Shown here piece after piece: positions 59,484 to 64,000 of a DNA stretch of 64,000 nucleotides (positions are counted from its first letter, which is position 1; every line of letters begins with the position of its first letter). A model generated the notes under the pieces. It saw only the letters and a program-made list of their open reading frames with translations. It was not told the origin of the DNA and did not search any database. The translations under genes and the position numbers were made by a program. The stretch covers positions 391,860 to 455,859 of the forward strand of contig JAKUCV010002753.1 of assembly GCA_028386065.3 (NCBI GenBank), given 5' to 3'. The stretch is from Turnera subulata (lineage: Eukaryota; Streptophyta; Magnoliopsida; Malpighiales; Passifloraceae).

Positions 59484-61453
59484 ATGCTTTCTTCTTCTCC
59501 TTCACACAAGGGCTCTAGTAAGCTGAAACGCCCTTCTGCTATTGAGCTGAAGCCGATGAGAGATTCTTCCAGGTTCAGGGTTATTTTTGCTTTTCGATGA
59601 TGGTTTCTTCATTCTTGCTGTTATGTATTTTGGTTTTGGCCAAAAGTAAACCTTGTAGTCACCTCTGCTTTCTTCATTCAACATCCTTCTGGTTATTTAA
59701 TCTTGTGAATATCAGTTGTTTTCTAATACTTTGTTGGCCACAATCTATCACTTAATCTGTGTACATGTGCGTATATTGTTAATTCCAGGAGCTGTTATCT
59801 TCTGTATCTAATTAGATGTATTGTTTTCTCTCAGAGTCAATTTGTTCATTGAGTGCAAGAAGGCTCTTTGTTGGCTGTATGAAGTTCCAGTTAAAGTGGA
59901 AGACGACCCAATTGCTTTTCTACCAAAGGAGGCTGACTACTACGAAGATGACAAAATTAGGACTCTTGCTGCCAGTCAATATAATGGTCAGTTCTTTGTT
60001 TTTCTTTTTAATTTTACCAATTTTCTCTCTGTTACCCCAGTTTGCTAAATGAAATGTGAAAAGTTACCTTGTACTTTTATAGAATCTGTACGTGTAAAGT
60101 AGTGATTCTTTCTTCTTGTGCCATGTGAACTCACAAGTTTATGAAAATTTAAGATGCGACATTCGAAAGGCTTTTCCTGCCTAATCTCATGGACTAATTT
60201 GCATTGCAGTTTCATTAGAATCATTTTCCTGTAATTTGGAACTACGAACTTCTGTCACATTTTGCAGATTCAGTTTATGTATATAGTTAATGAAGGTTTG
60301 TTTCGGATTTTCATTAAGGATATCTGTTATTCGTATAGATAAGATCAAGAAAGTGGTCAATTCAGTTTAGTTAATTTGGCAGCAAAGATGTGTGCGCACA
60401 TATTGAAGTTCCTGATGCTTCAACGATTTGGTAATCTTTGTTTTCTTTTGACAGAATCATCAGGACTAGTCCTTGCTCTCTTGATGTCTGCCTGCTGCTT
60501 CCAAATTCTGAGGCATCTGCTACCTTTTATAATACGAGGTGATACAAAATTTTCTGAACCGAAGCTGGATATTGCAAGGGGGATACTGGAAAAAGCATGG
60601 GAAGTTGCGGTGAAGAATCCAGGTGACTCGCTTGACAAAGTGAACATCTTATGTGCTGCATCAGAGGTTGCTTTAAGGAAAAGTATCATATATGCTACAG
60701 AAGGTGTTGAATCAATTGGGAAAGGTAATTGTCCTGGTCTTCTCTCAATTTTCTAGCAGATCCTCGTACAATCCCATTTTACTAAATTCTTTGTAATAAA
60801 TTTATTATTATTCAATTTCTGCAGAATTTTATGAAGATGCCAGGTATCACTATGCTCGAGGGTTGCGCATGTTGCAGAAAATGGGCACAGAAGGAAATCA
60901 GCGGATTGCAGATATGTATCCATCAAATGTTTAATTTAATTTTGGACTAACAAGGTTGCACGATATGAATCTTATCATTTGAGTTACTGCTTTTATTTAC
61001 TGTTCTTGCATTTTCTTCCATCAATGTTTGTCAAAGTGAATCCTGAATTCTGACTTCAGAAATGCGAAAATTGCCATCTGTTATGATTTTTGTGATCAAA
61101 GAGACTCAGCTATCAGCTACTATGAGGATGCTCTCTCACTCTATCGGGCTCGACTGGAGCTACTTCCAGATGGAAGAGAAAAGGACAAGCTGAATAACAT
61201 CATACACATACTGCAAGCAAAGGCAAGTGTGACTTTAGAGATTTATTTTATCTGTGAAGCGACAGATTTTTAAACTGGGAATTTATCTGAGTTCGTTGCT
61301 TTGCAGCTTGATTCGCCAAGGGAGCTTCGTCCAAATCCTGTGCATTCTACCACCCCACTGATGCCTGCGTCTGCTCCTGGTCTACTTCATGATGAGGTTT
61401 CCATTGCGATGGCAAATGCAGCGAAATCGAATCCAGGAGAAAAGGAAGAGTAG
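59484..61453 (+). CDS. Unrecognised TPR-like protein, copy 2
   Basis: I do not recognise the family. Exons 59484-59572, 59835-59986, 60455-60724, 60825-60915, 61060-61222 and 61307-61453 join in phase to 303 residues. It lacks the duplicated first exon of copy 1. Shared segments with copy 1 include DDPIAFLPKEA, IRTLAASQYN, LDIARGILEKAW, DKVNILCAASEVALRKS, EGNQRIADI and AKIAICYDFCDQRDSAISYYEDALSLYR, the last resembling a TPR. A hydrophobic stretch (LVLALLMSACCFQILRHLLPFII) starts exon three. The fourth intron has a U12-like 5' site (GTATCCATC). The fifth has a GC donor (AAG/GCAAGT), required to keep the frame. The C-terminus is NPGEKEE. The frame is intact. Confidence 0.75.
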
Positions 61454-61469
61454 TGTCAACATCTGAAGA

Positions 61470-61819
61470 AGCAAAATAAGGACAAGGAATCAATGAACTG
61501 GACTCTCACTGAAAATGTCCACTCAATTGTAATCTCAGTAGCTCAGTATTTGCATTAAGAAACCTAAAGTGATAATGTCTGTCCCCAGAAACATCTTGAA
61601 ACTTGTTTCTTGCCTCGTCAATCTGATACTGGCCCAGATTGTTATGATGAATCAACATTTCTACATGCATTTCTGTGCCTTGTGAAGTTCATTCAATATA
61701 TTCCTCCTTAATAATGAAAGGGATGCAAATCAAGAGCAGACCGAACTGTTGATCAACACAGTGTCTGCCAGAAGAAAGATGAATGCTACTATGAGTTAGT
61801 CTGCCAGAAAGGTTCTTTT
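61470..61819 (+). repeat. 3' flank unit after TPR-like gene copy 2
   Basis: This has 'agcaaaataaggacaaggaa', 'gtaatctcagtagctcagta' and 'catttctgtgccttgtgaag', then 'gatcaacacagtgtctgcca' as in the region upstream of copy 1 at 37940. It is cut at 61819 by the next Copia. Confidence 0.65.
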
Positions 61820-62440
61820 TGTTAGTGTGTGGTTCCTCCACTAATTGTGGGGGATCACCACTTGCATTAATGAAAAACCAACCCCACTAAGCTAATGGAG
61901 CACTAAACTAGTGGAGCACTAAGTTTTTTCAGTTCAGTCCCTGCAAGCTAGTTTTGTTGCAGATTAGTCCCTGCCAACATGCCTATAAATAGGCACCAAT
62001 TCTTCTCTTCATATCATCCCAACATTCACAACAATTGTGAATAAGAGAGTGAAAGAGAGTGTGTGTGGGAGGGAAGAAAAAATTAGGAAGAAAATATTTT
62101 TCTTCAAATTCCCCTCTTAAATTAGGGAGTGACAAAATAGTGAGAAAAAAATACCTTAGGGGTATTTTTGACAAATACTTGGGAAACACCTTGTGGGGCA
62201 CTATTTTGGGTAGAACTCTAGGTTTGTTATACCCCTAAAATTTAGGGAAGTCTCTCTTGTAAGCCTACTATTTTTATAGTGGAAGTTTTTCCGGTGGGAT
62301 CGGGATTGTAGACGTAGCCCGGTGTTTGGGTGAACCACGTTAAATACTGTGTGTCATTTATCTCTTTTTGTCCTCCACTTGTTTATTTCCTTAATTAGGT
62401 GATATTATTTCCGCAAGATAGTGCCACCGGGCCCAATAAC
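61820..62440 (+). repeat. 5' LTR of the right-edge Copia
   Basis: It begins TGTTAGTGTGTGG and ends near GGGCCCAATAAC, just before the primer binding site. 'cctataaatagg' at 61981-61992 is the likely LTR TATA box, and the same word appears in reverse complement in the deleted element's LTRs. Confidence 0.85.
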
Positions 62441-62713
62441 TGGTAGCGGAGCAGAAGGTTTGTGCTTTGTCAAGTGCAGGTTGTGAATTAATACACTGTG
62501 CAAGTGAATCCTGTCTAGGAGACTGGGTTTTAAGTGAACCTTTGTTCCTCCAGTCTTTCCTGGGGATTTATCTTGGAATGATAATTCTGTCTTAGGAGAT
62601 CGGCTAGGCCATCTTTCCTGGGAATTATCGAATCAGTTCAATTCACTACTTGTATGGCACTATTCACCGCAAGGATTTTTCTAGATCGAGGAGCTAGTCA
62701 GTCTTTGATCCAG

Positions 62714-64000
62714 ATGGAGGCGAGGATAAACAAGATGATCACATTTGATGGTACAAACTACCACCTATGGAGAAACAAGATGAAGGATCTCCTATTCGTG
62801 ACGAAGATGCATTTACCGGTGTTCAGTACGGTAAAGCCTGAAGATAAGTCAGACGAGGAGTGGGAGTTTGAACACATCCAAGTCTGCGGCTATATACGAC
62901 AATTTGTTGAGAATAATGTTTACAACCACGTTTCTGGCATTGAGCATGCTAGAACGTTGTGGGANTGAGACGAAGAACACAAGGCTCGTCTTCTTCACAG
63001 TCAGAGGTACTGGCCACAGTGACGAGGGGGAGAAGCCAGAACAAAGGTCAAAGTAGCAGAGACAAGAGCAGGGGTAAATCCAACAAGTTCGCCAATGTTG
63101 AGTGCCATCACTGCAAGAAGAAGGGCCACATCAAGAAATTCTGCCGACTCTTCAAGAAAGAACAAAAGAAGAATAAAGGCAAAGATGTGAAGAAAGAAGA
63201 AAGCAGTAATGATGAAGTGAATTCTCTTGGAGAGTTCAATGTTGTCTGTGATGATGATATCATCAACCTTACTATCCAAGAGTCAAGCTGGGTAGTTGAT
63301 AGTGGTGCTACTGTTCATGCTACACCACGAAGAGAACTCTTCTCTTCTTACACTCCTGGTAATTTTGGGACTGTAAGAATGGGAAATGATAAATTCTCAA
63401 TGGTCGTCGGCAAAGGAGATGTTTTCCTAGAGACCATGAACGGGATGAAGCTGCTTTTGAAGGATGTCAGGCATATTCTAAATATGCGCCTGAATCTGAT
63501 CTCTGTTGATAAGCTCGATGAGGAAGGTTTTTATAATACCTTCTACAATGGTCAATGGAAGCTCACCAAAGGCTCGTTAGTGGTGGCACGAGGTACAAAG
63601 GTGTCAAAGTTGTACGTGATCCAGGCAAAGGTTCCTCAGCATGATGTAAATGTTGTGGAGAATGACAGCCAAGTTCAGCTGTGGCACAGACGCCTTGGAC
63701 ACATGGGTGAGAAGTCAATGGTGAAGCTGGTCAAGAGGAATGTTTTGTCAGGATTGAACCAAATCCAGCTGAAGAAGTGCAGTCACTGTCTAGCTGGCAA
63801 GCAAAATAGAGTTTCTTTCAAGAGCTTTCCTCCTTCTAGAAAGAAAGATGTGCTAGAACTGGTACACTCAGATCTGTGTGGGCCTTTCAACAAGTCCCTT
63901 GGTGGTGCCCAGTATTTTGTGACCTTCATTGATGATCACTCACGGAAAACCTGGGCTTACACATTGAAGTCTAAAGATCAAGTGTTGTCAGTCTTCAAGC
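62714..64000 (+). pseudogene. gag, zinc knuckle, protease and integrase start of the right-edge Copia
   Basis: The gag probably starts at the ATG at 62714 (MEARINKMITFDGTNYHLW), as in Tnt1-like elements, and reads to an ambiguous base at 62965. After that the frame resumes at a point well downstream in a normal gag (a serine-rich linker and the zinc knuckle CHHCKKKGHIKKFC at about 63110), so roughly 100 codons are missing. From about 62970 the frame is open to the window edge, with protease DSGA (63299), an integrase zinc region (LWHRRLGHMG) and the beginning of the core (LVHSDLCGPF). Confidence 0.82.
62965..62965. other. Ambiguous base (N), probable assembly gap
   Basis: This is the only N in the window. 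The gag frame and content jump exactly here, so the N probably stands for a gap or collapsed join rather than a single unread base. Confidence 0.75.

Larger units (their letters stand above)
61820..64000 (+). mobile_element. Tnt1/Tork-like Copia, 5' part, runs off the window
   Basis: The LTR (61820 to about 62440) is followed by a primer binding site TGGTAGCGGAGCAG at 62441, a leader and gag-protease-integrase coding. It is of the same LTR family as 30137-33023 but in the opposite orientation and more diverged at its left end. The 3' half lies outside the window. Confidence 0.9.

Noticed and set aside
1..64000. CRISPR array, bacterial operon or riboswitch
   Set aside because: The DNA is plant nuclear, and no regularly spaced repeats or such signals were seen.

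Overview
This is nuclear DNA from a flowering plant, most likely a eudicot. The genes have many short introns with GT/AG borders, and there are plant-specific families (ABA 8'-hydroxylase, Lhca5, DEM, a CYP83-like P450), several Copia retrotransposons and AT-rich intergenic DNA. I cannot name the species.

Layout from left to right: an AT-rich gene-free start; an intact nine-exon CYP707A gene (3644-6601, +); a four-exon chloroplast thioredoxin-like gene (8484-10647, -); SCP2 sterol-carrier gene copy 1 (12844-13935, +); a decayed LINE; a Copia element (16644-27206) with a younger Copia nested inside it (19277-24712); SCP2 copy 2 (27722-28829, +); a Stowaway-type MITE; an internally deleted Tnt1/Tork-like Copia (30137-33023); a secreted alpha-amylase (35249-37000, +); an unrecognised small TPR-like gene (38567-41134, +); DEM/CYPRO4 (42165-45463, +); Lhca5 (46040-47577, +); a CYP83-like P450 (49216-50992, -); a SINE; a short-LTR Copia (53785-58490, -); a paralogue of the TPR-like gene (59484-61453, +); and the start of another Tnt1-like Copia that runs off the right edge.

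The genes do not form a pathway. The layout comes from two local duplications (SCP2, and the TPR-like gene with its 3' flanks) broken up by retrotransposons. The duplicated SCP2 genes, and the TPR-like genes with remnants of further copies, are now separated by Copia insertions, and the TPR-like array also by unrelated genes.

The strongest anomaly is not a gene. Two blocks (about 49677-49876 and 53883-54082) hold the complement of the expected sequence without reversal, which is different from an inversion. In block one, complementing base by base restores a missing P450 splice acceptor, I-helix and reading frame. In block two it restores 41 of 41 bases of an LTR against its partner LTR, plus the end of the Copia RNase H and the polypurine tract. 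The second block is 200 bases by its two measurable borders; the first is consistent with 200. No known mutation or rearrangement makes a parallel complement, so I read these as sequence-handling artefacts or deliberate edits. The P450 should not be called a pseudogene on the strength of this text.
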